From assembly GCA_001970955.1 (NCBI GenBank), contig MPUH01000237.1:1-64000 (forward strand): 64,000 bases of DNA, written 5' to 3'. The translations under genes and the position numbers were made by a program. This document shows, one piece after another, positions 9,533-20,970 of the stretch. This DNA is from Stentor coeruleus. Lineage: Eukaryota > Ciliophora > Heterotrichea > Heterotrichida > Stentoridae. Position 1 is the first letter of the stretch. Each line of letters begins with the position of its first letter. The notes beneath the pieces were generated by a model. The model had not been told where the DNA came from. It did no database searches and saw nothing but the letters and a program-made list of their open reading frames with translations.

Positions 9533-12500
9533 ATGTCTTCAGATAAAGAAATTGCCTGCTCTTTCCAAGACAGCAATGAAGAGATCTTGAACGTAATCAA
9601 ATTTGGTTCATACACTTATACCAAGTCAACAATAAAAGCTATAATTGAAGACAAATGTGTAAGTGCTAAACTTACTAAAATCTTAGATTATTACACTGAG
9701 CCAACTCCCCAATCTAAAGCTAAAATAGACAAATTTCAATGGGGTCAATACAAAATGACAACAATGGCCAGAACCTTTTTAGAACACTTTTCAAACAAGC
9801 TCTGCCTAGATGAAGAGCTGACTTTTCACCTTCTTGAGCTATATCTCATTAGCCACTCAATTCTTTTTAATAAGGTCATTACTACAGAAAACGAAGATAT
9901 TAAACAAGAACTTTACAATTGTATGAAATCTGCTACAATTCTTTATTATAAAGAGCGGATTACACTTATCAAAGCTGTGACTGCCCTTGTCTTACTTTCT
10001 CGCGATGATAAAAATCAATGCAAAGATGTATTTTTGGAGTTTATTGACACACATTTTCCTAACAGCACCCTTATAGATAAAATATGGCAGCAGTATACAA
10101 ATAGATGTAAAAAAGAAATACCACAATCAGTCCAAGTGCCTAATGAGCGCGAAGAATGGTATATCCAATCATTAGAAGAAGAGAAAGCTTTACTTGAGCT
10201 TATAATATGCTGTAACTTTGTCTTTGCTCATCCTAACGCTGAAAACTATATTAATTATTTGACAACTTACACAGAACAAGAATTCAAAGGTGGGTTTAGA
10301 AAAATAGAGCGTGATTTGCATTTTCCCGAGTACCGCGAATATCATAAGAAAATTGTCCAAGAAATTGGTGACTTATGTGTTTTTCACTTACTTTCATCGA
10401 TTCACATAGATATTTTTACTCAGCGTGGTTCGATTCCTATTCAAGACGAAAACAGAAATCCATACAACTTAGTTTGTAACAAAGACAATCTTAAAAGGAT
10501 TAATAATTTTTTCCTCAAACTTGCTGATGGGAAAGAGTTTATAACTCAGCATTTAGGCCCTGTTATCTTATCTTGGATTGTGCTTTTGTATTGGGAAGAT
10601 ACACTTCCTAACTGCATATTTAAAGCAAGTGGTGGGAAGATTGAAGAACTTGAAGCACTTACACCAGAATTTCCTGTTATGGACTTTTTACAAAAAATGA
10701 CTGAAAGACAACCTTTTAAAGGGTCTAGCTTGGAGTTTTCTTCTATATTAAAATACCTACTAATGGCTTTGATTTCTCGTCTTCATTCAGCAGCCCCAAT
10801 TGAAAAATTCCCTGATTATGGATTAGTTGTTAATTTGACATGTGCTTGTTTAGAAACCAATGGAAGTTTTAGTACATTAGATCATTTTTGGAAGTATGAT
10901 TTTCAAGATCGAAATGGTTTGTTTTTGATGCTTACTGAACTTAGTAAGAAATATCCTCATTCAGCTGAAGAGTTTTTGCATTTAGTAATTGTGCTTATTG
11001 GAGATAAAAACTGTAGTTTTGCTAAAGAAATTGTGAAATATTTAAGTCAATTAAGATATTTTAGGGTAACAGGTAATGAAGATGATATGAGTCAGCCTGA
11101 TGCACAAGGAAAACGCTATGCTTGTTATGAAATAGCAAGTTCTCGAATAACAATTCCTAAAGGATCACTTGTTGCTGAATATGAATATATTAGTAGAGAT
11201 AAGCTTTTAATCACTTGGGAAATTTCTTATTCTTTATGGCCTGTATTATTTGATTATTGGGATAATATCAACAAACAGATGAAGCAAGACCGTAGTATCA
11301 ATGAAAGAGAAATGGCTATATGTATGCAGTATCTTGAAATTCTATGCAAAATCATAATTCTTTCTCCAAAACTAGCTAGTGTTTTAGAAGAAAATGGATT
11401 AAGACCATATGGAAACAATCATTTTATCGCCTCTCCAACCCAAACTTCTATTCCTAATCATATTATTACAGAAAATCTTTTAGACACTTTTATTGAGTTT
11501 TCAAGAACACATTCACCTAATCTTAGCACCCTATCATGTTTACTTCAAGCTATCAAATGCATTTATAAATATGAGTTAGGCAATGTTATTAATAACCCAA
11601 TAACTATTGCTTTCAATCAAATTGTTGTTGATAGACATGGATTTGGTAGTTTAAATTCACCACATCCACTTTTCACAAGCCTTAGCAAACTTAAATTATT
11701 TGAGAAATCATCAGAAAACTACTCAGTTACTTTCTCAATGCTTGAGCTTTGTCGGGCAATTTTCCGTGATGATGCTTGTATGCGTGTTTTGCCAATAGAA
11801 TCTATGAGTTTTATCTCAGAAGCTCTAAAGTTTTGCCTTGGAGAAGTTTTGCCTGATGTTTTCAATATGACAGGTATATACAGATGGCGCAACTCTTATC
11901 AAATTCTAGATTTCATTCATATTTTACTTAAAAGATACACAAATTTTCTAGGTAAAAGCACTATTACCAGCCCTTTTATTGAACTTATTTCTAATCAACT
12001 TAATAAAGTTGCGATTGCAGGTTTTATAGATACAGTTCTCCATGTTGAAACAGATCAAAATGAATATTCTAATATACAATTTTTCAATATTCACATTTCA
12101 CAATGCGAAGAAGTTGAAGATATCAGTTTGATAAAAACTATGATTTTTGCAGCATTGTCTGTATTACAAGAACTACTTGATATTTTACTTTATGTCGTTC
12201 AGTATGATAGAGAAAGTTTTTTTATACAAGCAGCTTCTGATGTTTTTAGGCTTATATGCACACAAACTTCAAATAATGAATTACCTCTTGTTTCAGCAAT
12301 AATGAGCTATGTCCCCTTTTTCCTTAAAAAACCAGCAATTGAAAACTGTGAAAAAGAAAACATTCCATCTATGGCTTTGCAATGTTTAACAAAAATCGTC
12401 CTCATTTGGGAAAAAGCTAACCAAAAAAACTCTTTAGATCATTACTTGTCTGGTCCTTGTCAGAGTATTAAAAAAGATTTTATTGAAATTTTCGAACAAT

Positions 12501-15181
12501 GCTTTACAGATTCTAGGCAAGTCTCATCATTTCTTAAATACGATGCAATTATTTATTTTCTTGAGTTTATAGCAGTTTCTATACCAACACAAAAGCATTT
12601 CATTAATTGCATGCTGGGAAGTTTTGATTTAAGTAAAGAACTTGGAAAATACTTTCAAAAGTTTTCAACTTACGAAAAAGCAGAAATTGATCATCAAAAT
12701 TTGACGATGTATTTTCATTTGCTAATTTTGTATGAAAAAATCATGCAGCAGGGCTGCGAATCTATTGAAGCTAGAAGTAATTTAGAAACAAAAGCCATCC
12801 CTGGACTTGCTGGAAGGTTTCTTGAGTCCCCAAATCTTTTTTCTAGCGCAGTAGAAGCTATACAAAATTTTATAGTGAAAGGTCAAGATCCTGAAGGGTT
12901 TGATGTTTGTATTTTCGCCCAATCTTATGCATCAATTTTCCGCATTTTAACCAGTATTACTTATCTAAAACCCCATGCTGAGCGTATTAAATTAGTTTTA
13001 AACGAAGATTTCCTACACAACTTTTTCAATTTTTCACATAAAATCTTCACTTCTGAAAGTACCATGATAAAACTTCACCAAACTGATTCAAATTTAATTA
13101 GAAGTGGATGTACAATGGGTATTGAAGAATTTGTAGTATTACAATCACATAATGAACATTATTGGAAAATATTTGAATGCAACCCTAAACAGTATGGAAG
13201 TATTTTTAAATATAATGAGAAAAAAATGATTACATTATTATCTGGAGTTGAAGAATTATATTCTATGATTGAAGAGGCTTCTCAAGCAATGGCCCAAGCT
13301 AGTACTGAATCTTCGCTTATAGACTCTCAAAACATAGCCCTTAATTCATTTAAAGAATTTTTCGCATATGCATCATCGTTTGGGTTTTCAGGTAAAATCA
13401 ACAGCGCCTTGCATTTTGAAGTGCCTAAGTCTGAGATAAAATCTTTGTTGTTGAGTGATAAAAAAATCGCTAATGAAAACATCCATGAGGCGATTGTCAT
13501 TATTAAAACTATTGCTCAAAACACTTGGTATCGTATTCGCAGTGAAAGGAATTTCAAAAATAAAGAGGTTATAGCTTGTATAAACGTAAACTTTGAAATC
13601 CTTTTATACTGTTATAATTATATGATTCACATGATATCGACAAAAATCCATCAGCGCAGTGAGGAAACTGAAGTCAATAAAGTTATGTTTACAAAATTGT
13701 CTGAAGAAATTTTAGCAGGACTAGTAGACTTTTTCCCATCAATCAAACACCCATCTAATGAAATGATGTGTTTTTGTAATTTATTCCTTAGTTACTATGC
13801 AAAATATTATGGTTTTGAAAGTAAGCCAAAAGATTATATGTACGTTTTTGTGTCACATTTATCGAAATTTATTTGTAATGGGACACAAAATATAGTATTG
13901 GTTGTATCATGTCTAGAATATGTTTTAGAGCTTAGTAGCAAAGCAGAATATGCTGGGATTTTTAAACCTTTAGCTTGTAATAGAGTTTTATTAGAAAAAC
14001 TTACTGATGAGAATGCGTCAGAATTAGAATGTATGTCTATAATCAAGTATTTTGTATCTCTTTGTAAGACTCAGTCTGGAGCTAAATTTGTACTGTCTTT
14101 ACGCTTATTCAATTATTTACTGTCTATACCATGTTTGAAAGGATTAAATAGTGAGTATAATTCTGATACTAGAGATTCAAAGCATGTGATTTGGTGCTGG
14201 CTGCTGGTACTTGTTGACCAAATTTCTGAGGTTTTAGTTTCTGATATGATATCAATGGCACAGGTTGTGAGCTTTTTAAGTGAATTTAATTGGAGAATTA
14301 GCCTTGTTTTACAATTTAACTATATAAGCGATGGAAAAACTAATGGAGAAATTCTTTTTCAAAAACAGTTTTCAACAGCTTACTTAGAAGAATTAGAGAT
14401 TTTATTATGTATTATGGGAAGATTAGTTGAGTGCTATGATTCATTAAAAAAGAATGACAAAGAAAAAACTGACTATTGGGTTAATTTGATTGCAGCTCAT
14501 ACCATAAGAATTTTCCATAGCCATACAGAGATTATTCATACTTTCCCACCAATGACTGAACATGAGCGATCTATGAACACTTTTATGGTCCAAGATGCAG
14601 GATTTACAGATAAAACTAATGAGCCTAAGAGGAATAGGTCAATATACAGTTCTTCAGTCAGAGAAGTTAATGAAGTTAGAATAGTTAAACCAAGCAAAAT
14701 CAGTGCATTTAATTATCGAGTTCATTCTTTACTTTTATATATTCTTGAAGACATTTTAGGGATATTCATAAATTTCTATCAGACCACAAGACATTTACCA
14801 TTTGTAGAAGTTTACAATCTTATTGGTGCATGTAAGTTCTTAGTATCAAATTATGCTTTAGTAGCTAATAACTCAACTCCATTTGCAAATTTTGACAAAC
14901 TAGCAACTGAATCGTATAGAAATCCAGAAATAACATCTTTATCAGGTGGAATTGCTTTAAGATATGAATTTTCTAGTCAAAATTTCTTATCGTCTTGTAA
15001 GAAATGCTTTGAAATATTATTTTATGTAGTATTGAAGTTGGATATAAACAGAAATGCTGAGGCTAAACAAAATTTCAATACTTTGGCTAATGAATGGGTC
15101 AAAGTTACTAATGCTGAGACTATCAAAGGTGAACCAAAAGACTTATATTTGTCATATATTCTAGACCAAATAAGTACTTAA
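9533..15181 (+). CDS. NUP188: Giant alpha-solenoid nucleoporin, Nup188-like, 1882 aa
   Basis: The largest gene here, a single uninterrupted frame. The protein is almost wholly alpha-helical, with amphipathic helices and no signal peptide or membrane segment, as in inner-ring nucleoporins. Residues about 535-570 (ITIPKGSLVAEYEY, then LLITWEISYSLWPVL) look like the small SH3-like barrel inserted in the Nup188 solenoid. The N-terminus (ELTFHLLELYLISHSILF) also fits. The length matches Nup188, Nup205 and Nup192. Nup205/192 remains the main alternative because these paralogs diverge strongly. It would act as a scaffold of the nuclear pore inner ring, and a Nup35-like gene lies 20 kb away. Confidence 0.55.
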   Translation: MSSDKEIACSFQDSNEEILNVIKFGSYTYTKSTIKAIIEDKCVSAKLTKILDYYTEPTPQSKAKIDKFQWGQYKMTTMARTFLEHFSNKLCLDEELTFHLLELYLISHSILFNKVITTENEDIKQELYNCMKSATILYYKERITLIKAVTALVLLSRDDKNQCKDVFLEFIDTHFPNSTLIDKIWQQYTNRCKKEIPQSVQVPNEREEWYIQSLEEEKALLELIICCNFVFAHPNAENYINYLTTYTEQEFKGGFRKIERDLHFPEYREYHKKIVQEIGDLCVFHLLSSIHIDIFTQRGSIPIQDENRNPYNLVCNKDNLKRINNFFLKLADGKEFITQHLGPVILSWIVLLYWEDTLPNCIFKASGGKIEELEALTPEFPVMDFLQKMTERQPFKGSSLEFSSILKYLLMALISRLHSAAPIEKFPDYGLVVNLTCACLETNGSFSTLDHFWKYDFQDRNGLFLMLTELSKKYPHSAEEFLHLVIVLIGDKNCSFAKEIVKYLSQLRYFRVTGNEDDMSQPDAQGKRYACYEIASSRITIPKGSLVAEYEYISRDKLLITWEISYSLWPVLFDYWDNINKQMKQDRSINEREMAICMQYLEILCKIIILSPKLASVLEENGLRPYGNNHFIASPTQTSIPNHIITENLLDTFIEFSRTHSPNLSTLSCLLQAIKCIYKYELGNVINNPITIAFNQIVVDRHGFGSLNSPHPLFTSLSKLKLFEKSSENYSVTFSMLELCRAIFRDDACMRVLPIESMSFISEALKFCLGEVLPDVFNMTGIYRWRNSYQILDFIHILLKRYTNFLGKSTITSPFIELISNQLNKVAIAGFIDTVLHVETDQNEYSNIQFFNIHISQCEEVEDISLIKTMIFAALSVLQELLDILLYVVQYDRESFFIQAASDVFRLICTQTSNNELPLVSAIMSYVPFFLKKPAIENCEKENIPSMALQCLTKIVLIWEKANQKNSLDHYLSGPCQSIKKDFIEIFEQCFTDSRQVSSFLKYDAIIYFLEFIAVSIPTQKHFINCMLGSFDLSKELGKYFQKFSTYEKAEIDHQNLTMYFHLLILYEKIMQQGCESIEARSNLETKAIPGLAGRFLESPNLFSSAVEAIQNFIVKGQDPEGFDVCIFAQSYASIFRILTSITYLKPHAERIKLVLNEDFLHNFFNFSHKIFTSESTMIKLHQTDSNLIRSGCTMGIEEFVVLQSHNEHYWKIFECNPKQYGSIFKYNEKKMITLLSGVEELYSMIEEASQAMAQASTESSLIDSQNIALNSFKEFFAYASSFGFSGKINSALHFEVPKSEIKSLLLSDKKIANENIHEAIVIIKTIAQNTWYRIRSERNFKNKEVIACINVNFEILLYCYNYMIHMISTKIHQRSEETEVNKVMFTKLSEEILAGLVDFFPSIKHPSNEMMCFCNLFLSYYAKYYGFESKPKDYMYVFVSHLSKFICNGTQNIVLVVSCLEYVLELSSKAEYAGIFKPLACNRVLLEKLTDENASELECMSIIKYFVSLCKTQSGAKFVLSLRLFNYLLSIPCLKGLNSEYNSDTRDSKHVIWCWLLVLVDQISEVLVSDMISMAQVVSFLSEFNWRISLVLQFNYISDGKTNGEILFQKQFSTAYLEELEILLCIMGRLVECYDSLKKNDKEKTDYWVNLIAAHTIRIFHSHTEIIHTFPPMTEHERSMNTFMVQDAGFTDKTNEPKRNRSIYSSSVREVNEVRIVKPSKISAFNYRVHSLLLYILEDILGIFINFYQTTRHLPFVEVYNLIGACKFLVSNYALVANNSTPFANFDKLATESYRNPEITSLSGGIALRYEFSSQNFLSSCKKCFEILFYVVLKLDINRNAEAKQNFNTLANEWVKVTNAETIKGEPKDLYLSYILDQIST

Positions 15182-15792
15182 CTAGGAATTTAATAAAAAA
15201 GAATTTACTGTTAATGTTGTAATACTAGGCTTTTATGATTTTCCAACTTAATATACGCTGATCAGTCTAAAGATTTAAATTTTTACTATGTCTATAATTT
15301 TTATAACATTATATATGCTAAGTTATAGAAGGATTTCATGCTCCTTTAATGAAATAGTTTAAATATAATTCGATTGTATAAATATTTTTCATAGGCCTTG
15401 ATTCCAGATAGGATTACTATTTTTTGTTGCTAATTAGAATGACAAGAAATTTACATTTCTATTATATTTAAAATAATTTTTGAGAGATAAAATCAAGCAA
15501 AAGTCTTCTAGGTGCTGAATAGGATTTTAAATTTTTAGAGATTTTGTATTGAGTAAATGAAAATTTGGGAATTTTATTTTGGCTAGTAAAGATTTCTCTG
15601 AGTTTTGCAAAGATCGGTTTTGATATTTTCATAAATTAATTGATAAGTATATATTTTGTATGCAACTTCTACTTCTAGGTTTAGCATTTGCAAATAATAC
15701 CTACTAAACTCTCTTCAAAATATTCCCATTTCTTATAAATACACAAAAATATATATTTCAGCCTGACTAATGAAATACACTTAATTATTTTA
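15182..15792. other. Convergent intergenic spacer
   Basis: This separates the 3' ends of the Nup188-like and kinesin genes. It is AT-rich, with no recognisable gene, repeat or RNA. Confidence 0.6.
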
Positions 15793-18700
15793 TTAGTTAT
15801 TGTCATAACAGTCATCTTCAGGATCTTTTTGCATTACCCCAATGCTTATAAGTTGATTCCTATACTTTTCACTAGTTTCCTGTGCCTGTAAAAGTTCACT
15901 TCTCAACCTAGCAAGTTCTTTACTTTCAATATTCTTCGTAGGTTCATTTGTAATAAGTTTAACCCTTGACCCATAATAAAGCGAAATCATAGTCTCTTCT
16001 CTATTAATACTCGCAGGAGAAATATTAACAAACATCAAAGTTTTAGCTGTTCCTCCTATTGAATCACTCATAAGCATAGTAAGCTTATTATTCCTATATG
16101 GAATATAAGAAACTTTATTTAACAAAGCAGATATAACATCACTTAAAGCTGAAAGACTTTTATTAATCGCATTAGTTTCCTTCAAACTTTCAGCTGTAGC
16201 TTCAGATCTTCCTGTTCTTTCAGACCCAGCAAGGTCAACAAAGCACATTTTCCCAACAGTTCTGACTTCATTTTCTTCATTATTATTGACCACTTCTATT
16301 ATAATACTAAATATCAAATGTGACCTTGAACTAGTATTGTTCATTTTTGTCTTGCTAATATGTCGATTTTTAATCCCATCATCATAAACATTTTTCAATT
16401 GTTCTGCTGAAGATACTGCTACTATATAAGCTTCTGGTATATAAACCATACCTTTAAGATCAGTTTTTATAGTGAGAGAAGGACTTGGATCACGAGATTT
16501 AGGTCTAAGTAGATCAACTAAATGTTGTAAATATAATTCTACCATATAACATGTGATTGTGCAACTGTAGTTTTGAGGTAAATTTGAGGTTAATTGAAAC
16601 AACTCGTCAATTGCTCTTGGGGCTATTCCTGGATAACCTGGGTAGCCTTGGATTGTATATGTTTTACCTGAACCAGTCTGCCCATAAGCGAAAATACACA
16701 CGTTAAAACCATCAACTGCACTTTGAATCAACCGCCGTGAGTCTTCGAAAACTTCTTCCTGAGTGGCTGTAGGTCCAAAAACTGTATCATACACGTAATT
16801 TTTAACTTGCCCTTGTTTGGATTCAAGATTTACAGAAAACTCATCGCAAATTGCGATAACATTTGAACATCCTTTACTGACTTCTTTTTCACTCATTGGT
16901 CTAACCCTACAGTAAACTCGAATTTTCCCTCTGAGATCTTCAAGCTCATTATGTAAAACCTTTCTTTGAATCATACTATCTTTAAGTTCTTGTTCTTTAC
17001 TTAATTGAATTTGTCTTAAGTCTTGGATTTCTTTAAGACTTGTAGTCAGTTTAATTTCAAGTTGTTCGCAATTATTTTCTAGATTTGCTTTCTCTATTTT
17101 ATGTTTGTCTTTTATAACTTTTAGTTCCTTTTCAGCTTCTTGTAATTTAACAATATCCCTTCTAACTTTTTGTAATTCATCATGCATCTGCCTTACTGTA
17201 GCTGTATTTTTACTTTCTATATCTTTGATTTTATCTTGGCATCCTTGTTCTGTTGTTTGTATTTTTTCTTTGAGTTTGTTAATTTCCCCTTGCAAATTAA
17301 AATTTTCGTCCATGAGTTTTTTTTTCTGGTACATTAAATCTATATCTAACTGAGACTCTGTTCCTACAAGTTTGTCTCTAAGCATGACTAATTCACTATT
17401 GCAATAAGCTAATTGCGACTTCAATAAAGCCATTTCTGCATTATCTAAATCTTGTGTTTCAGTCATTTGACTCATCAAACTTACATATTCTTGTTTATAT
17501 TTTTCAGCCATGCTTATAGTTTTAGCTAGTTTTTTCTCTAAATCACTAGCTTTTTTTTTAGTTTTTTCTAACTGAATTTGTGTTTCTTCAATAACAGGAC
17601 CTAAGACATCTTTTTTTGATTCTCTTAATAGAAGCTGAGCTTTTGACAAGTCTGATTTTAGCTGATCTCGCTCTTGTTTTATTTGCTGAAGTTCTAAAGA
17701 GCTTGCGTTTACTATTATGTTATTTGCCACATTGTTTGATGTTTGATTTGATGACCTTCCGCTAAGACTAACTTTGTATCTGAGATCTTTTCTTACATTT
17801 TCTAAGGACTCAGATTTTTCTTTATTCGACCCTTCTTCTCTTGGAGTTTTTCTCTCTCTTTCTCTTAAAGACATTGTTATAACTGAATCTACAGAAATAT
17901 TTAAGTTACTTGAAGGACTTCGTGACCTAAGTTTCAAAGGTCCTGGATTTCTTTCTTCAATAATGATTTTCTTTGAGTTACATTCCATTTTCATTACTTC
18001 ATATTTTTTCTGCAGCTGTTCCTGCTTTTTGTTTTTTTCCATATATTTCGCATATAAATGTTTTATCTGCTCTTTATCAGCATTATCGCATTTTCTCCCA
18101 TTAATTTTTTCAAAATCCTGCTGCCAAAGCGTGATTTTTTTTTTTACCAAAACTTTTTTTTTCCTTATTTTTTCTATTTTCGCCCTCATAGTAAGAGCAT
18201 TTTCTCTAATATTTTCATTTTCTTCAATTTTCATAATAAGTGACTCTATAGTAAAATAACTAACATCAGCTGAATAATGAGTCTCAATAATCCCCAATTT
18301 AGATTTTAAATCCTTTTGTCTAGACTTATAATCAGTTAATTTCGTTCGCAGTTTAGCATTTTCCATCTTCTCAAACTCTAATTCCTGTAGAAATTTTTCC
18401 TTTTCTTCACATAATTCATTATATTTCTGTGTAATTTCAGAATTTTCTTTTTTTATATTGTTTATTTGTTTTTCATATGAAGTCTGCATAGAAGCAAGCT
18501 CTTTTTCTTTAATCAAATCTTTTTCATGTATTTCTTTGTTATATTTTTCCAATATAATTTTCTTTTCTGATATTGCTTTGTTGATGATTTCTTGAGAGTT
18601 TGAGTTCAAATCCTTCATTTCACTTATTTCCATATTCAAACTTTCAATGACTTTTCGGTATTGGTCGATTTTTAGTTTGAGCTGATCTTTCCATTTGTTG

Positions 18701-19056
18701 ATAAATTCAATATATCGCTGATGAGTTTCCTGTTCTATTGCCGCGTAGTTGCTGTCCATGCCTTTAAGCAGTTGGCAATGTTTCTGGTGCATTTTTTTCA
18801 TTTCCTGCTCAATTTTCTTGATTTGACTTTTTGCTAAGTCGTTTGCCCTATTTCTCAACTGTGCTTCACTAGCTGAGTCAGATTTTTCAGCATCATCGTC
18901 AAGATCTGGGCCTAGCATATCACTGTCAGGCGAGTATATCAGCCTATATGATCCATTTGATCCTCTACTATTTGAGCTTACGTCTAATAAATTCTCTGGT
19001 ATAGAAGATTCTATATTATTGTCCGAGACTTCACTGTCACTTTCAGAATCCGCCAT
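15793..19056 (-). CDS. Kinesin-14, C-terminal motor, 1087 aa
   Basis: A microtubule motor with the kinesin-14 layout. An acidic Ser-rich N-terminus (1-60) is followed by about 600 residues of coiled coil, then the neck and motor. The neck-motor junction DLRGKIRVYCRVRP is at about residue 700. The P-loop GQTGSGKT is near 790, switch I reads NNTSSRSH, and switch II is DLAGSE. YRNNKLTMLMSDSIGG and VNISPAS complete the motor, and about 45 residues follow. The neck immediately before GKIRVYCRVRP marks minus-end-directed kinesin-14s (KIFC/KCBP-like). A basic Ser-rich break near residues 380-440 interrupts the coil. All nucleotide-binding motifs are intact. Confidence 0.92.
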   Translation of the reverse strand: MADSESDSEVSDNNIESSIPENLLDVSSNSRGSNGSYRLIYSPDSDMLGPDLDDDAEKSDSASEAQLRNRANDLAKSQIKKIEQEMKKMHQKHCQLLKGMDSNYAAIEQETHQRYIEFINKWKDQLKLKIDQYRKVIESLNMEISEMKDLNSNSQEIINKAISEKKIILEKYNKEIHEKDLIKEKELASMQTSYEKQINNIKKENSEITQKYNELCEEKEKFLQELEFEKMENAKLRTKLTDYKSRQKDLKSKLGIIETHYSADVSYFTIESLIMKIEENENIRENALTMRAKIEKIRKKKVLVKKKITLWQQDFEKINGRKCDNADKEQIKHLYAKYMEKNKKQEQLQKKYEVMKMECNSKKIIIEERNPGPLKLRSRSPSSNLNISVDSVITMSLRERERKTPREEGSNKEKSESLENVRKDLRYKVSLSGRSSNQTSNNVANNIIVNASSLELQQIKQERDQLKSDLSKAQLLLRESKKDVLGPVIEETQIQLEKTKKKASDLEKKLAKTISMAEKYKQEYVSLMSQMTETQDLDNAEMALLKSQLAYCNSELVMLRDKLVGTESQLDIDLMYQKKKLMDENFNLQGEINKLKEKIQTTEQGCQDKIKDIESKNTATVRQMHDELQKVRRDIVKLQEAEKELKVIKDKHKIEKANLENNCEQLEIKLTTSLKEIQDLRQIQLSKEQELKDSMIQRKVLHNELEDLRGKIRVYCRVRPMSEKEVSKGCSNVIAICDEFSVNLESKQGQVKNYVYDTVFGPTATQEEVFEDSRRLIQSAVDGFNVCIFAYGQTGSGKTYTIQGYPGYPGIAPRAIDELFQLTSNLPQNYSCTITCYMVELYLQHLVDLLRPKSRDPSPSLTIKTDLKGMVYIPEAYIVAVSSAEQLKNVYDDGIKNRHISKTKMNNTSSRSHLIFSIIIEVVNNNEENEVRTVGKMCFVDLAGSERTGRSEATAESLKETNAINKSLSALSDVISALLNKVSYIPYRNNKLTMLMSDSIGGTAKTLMFVNISPASINREETMISLYYGSRVKLITNEPTKNIESKELARLRSELLQAQETSEKYRNQLISIGVMQKDPEDDCYDNN

Positions 19057-19116
19057 TTAAATTATTTTTTCTAGTAAGCACCACTTCCAAACCCGCCTTT
19101 CTCGATAGTTTATTAT

Positions 19117-20067
19117 CTAGCTTAGGATTTCCACCAAGACATCTTTTTTGTCTTGGGGCAAATACTTAGGAAACACAACCTGGAACTTAAGAATAAGCCT
19201 TCCCTTTTTGTTCATCCCTTCAATCGGCATCCCTTCATTTTGAATAACTTTCTTCGTTTTTGGGGAAATAACCTCATCAAATGACACCATCAAAATCCTT
19301 CTATCCAAAGTTTCCTATATAAAACTTACAATCCTCATAGGTAATGCCGCTAAAGCATCAATAAGATTAATCCTTGCTGTATATATTAAATCATTCCCAT
19401 TTCTCAAAAACACACTATGTGACTGTTCAGTTATTTTAAAAACTAAATTAGTCGTTGCATGACTTTTATATTGATTTCCTTCATTTGGAAATACTAAAGA
19501 AGTTTCTGAACTAGCCCCAGGAGGGATTTCAATAGTTTTTTCAAATTGTTCAGTACGATAAGAAGCTCCATCAGCATTAAGTAGGCTACGAGTATAAGTG
19601 AGGGTTTTTTGACAGCCGTTATAGAGTTCTTCTAATGTGCATTGAACTTCAATCATTAAATCCATTGGGAATTCTTCAGTCATTTTCCGCCCTGGGGGAA
19701 AACTAATACCAAAGCTTCGAAGAGATATGTCATCAGAGAATCCAGCAAAGAAAGGATTTGAAGAACCGAAGAATTTTTCAAAAATCTCAGAAGCGTTGCC
19801 TTGGTATTTGTAACCTCCGATAAAATTATCGTTTTCTAGAGTGATACCTTCTTTTAACCCTGCTTCTCCGTATTTGTCATACCAGGAGTGGTAATTTGCA
19901 TTACTTAGGACTTCGTAGGCTTCAGCAATTTCATGGAATTTTTTAAGGTCTTTGGTTTTTTCGTTACGGGGATGATATTGGATTGCTAGTTTTCGGTATG
20001 CGATTATAACTTCTGTATCTGCACAACCTTTGTTTAGTCCTAAAATTTTGTAATAGTTCTTTGCCAT
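19117..20067 (-). CDS. DNAJB13: DNAJB13/RSP16-like radial-spoke J protein (one 15-nt intron), 311 aa
   Basis: Exons 19330-20067 and 19117-19314 are joined by removing the 15-nt intron. The result is a full type II Hsp40: J domain, a linker with GGYKYQG and EKFFGSSNPFF, and two C-terminal beta domains (TLEELYNGCQKTL, then LDRRILMVSFDEV and a terminal FPKYLPQDKKDVL). The J-domain HPD triad reads HPR (YHPRNEK), so Hsp70 stimulation should be lost. Human DNAJB13, a radial-spoke subunit, also lacks HPD and shares the GGY...G and FFGGNNPF linker and the length (316 aa). I therefore prefer DNAJB13 to a housekeeping DNAJB1. It would act in the ciliary axoneme. Confidence 0.75.
19315..19329 (-). other. 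15-nt spliceosomal intron (DNAJB13-like)
   Basis: Sense sequence GTAAGTTTTATATAG. Removing it joins LPMRI to ETLDRRIL in frame, restoring the conserved beta-domain sequence, while retention gives an in-frame TAG. Confidence 0.95.
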
Positions 20068-20700
20068 TTATAAGTTTTTGTGAGAAAGATAGATTAATGT
20101 TTTTGAGGAATCAGTGTGATGATAGAAAAGTTTCAAGAGATTTAAAGAAATGAAAATTTTGTTATAGAAGGTAATTATGCTTTAATATTCACTTTTAAAA
20201 ATTAAAATTTATGTTATTTGCTTATGTGTTGAGATTAAATGATGAGTTTTATTAATTTTAATTTGATAATGATTAAGCTATCTTATTCTAGATTTGACAA
20301 TTTTTTTATGTAGTAAAATTTTATTTTATGTATTTTCATATTTATGCAATTTATTATTTAAAAGAAAGATATATTAACTACTTTTGAAGTCAACTGTTAA
20401 TAATGATTTTAATTCTTAAAGTTTGAGCCAGCTGAGCTAATATAATATACATCAAAATAATTCTCGAATAAAATAATAAGACATCTAGCCTATGAATTTT
20501 AGTTTTATATCTAAGCATTAGCTAGCTAGATAAGCAAACATTGTGCTTTATAAATAAGACACTCTATTTACTTGAAATTAATTTTAAAAGTATATTAAAT
20601 TATGAAACTAATTAACATTCTACTCTAACTTTTCAAACGGAAATTAAATCGTGTATTATCTGAAATTTTCATATTATATATAAAAATCACCAAATCCCTT
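20068..20700. other. Divergent spacer, left part
   Basis: The first 120 bases, upstream of the minus-strand J-protein gene, are poor in C on the + strand (G-poor on the sense strand). Beyond that it is AT-rich without recognisable features. Confidence 0.55.
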
Positions 20701-20970
20701 CAATACTTATATCCTCTTACTAAATTAGCACATAATCACTATATTATAAATCATCCACTACAAAACTTCTCACAAAAGCACAAACAAAACCTTAACCTCA
20801 AAAATTTCTACAAAACTCTAAATTTTATATTCACCCACTATACCCTAAGCACTCCCCCATAACCCTATCTCTAATTCTCACACAAAATTACAAACTTTCT
20901 TCCCAACAAAAAAAAATCCTCCAATATAACCAAAATCCTCATATCTAAATCCCAATATCACATATAAAAA
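20701..20970 (+). promoter_or_regulatory. G-depleted leader of the FAF2-like gene
   Basis: Only three G residues occur in 270 bases while C is common, ending directly at the ATG. This matches the sense-strand leader skew seen before other genes in the window. No TATA box or other discrete motif could be assigned. A role in transcription or translation is inference. Confidence 0.45.

Noticed and set aside
10425-10445. GGTTCGATTCC, like a tRNA T-loop
   Set aside because: It is within the Nup188-like coding frame with no acceptor stem or anticodon arm around it.
17774-18259. 160-codon open frame on the + strand
   Set aside because: It is antisense to the kinesin coiled coil. Its Phe/Ser-rich composition is the typical complement of Glu/Lys codons.
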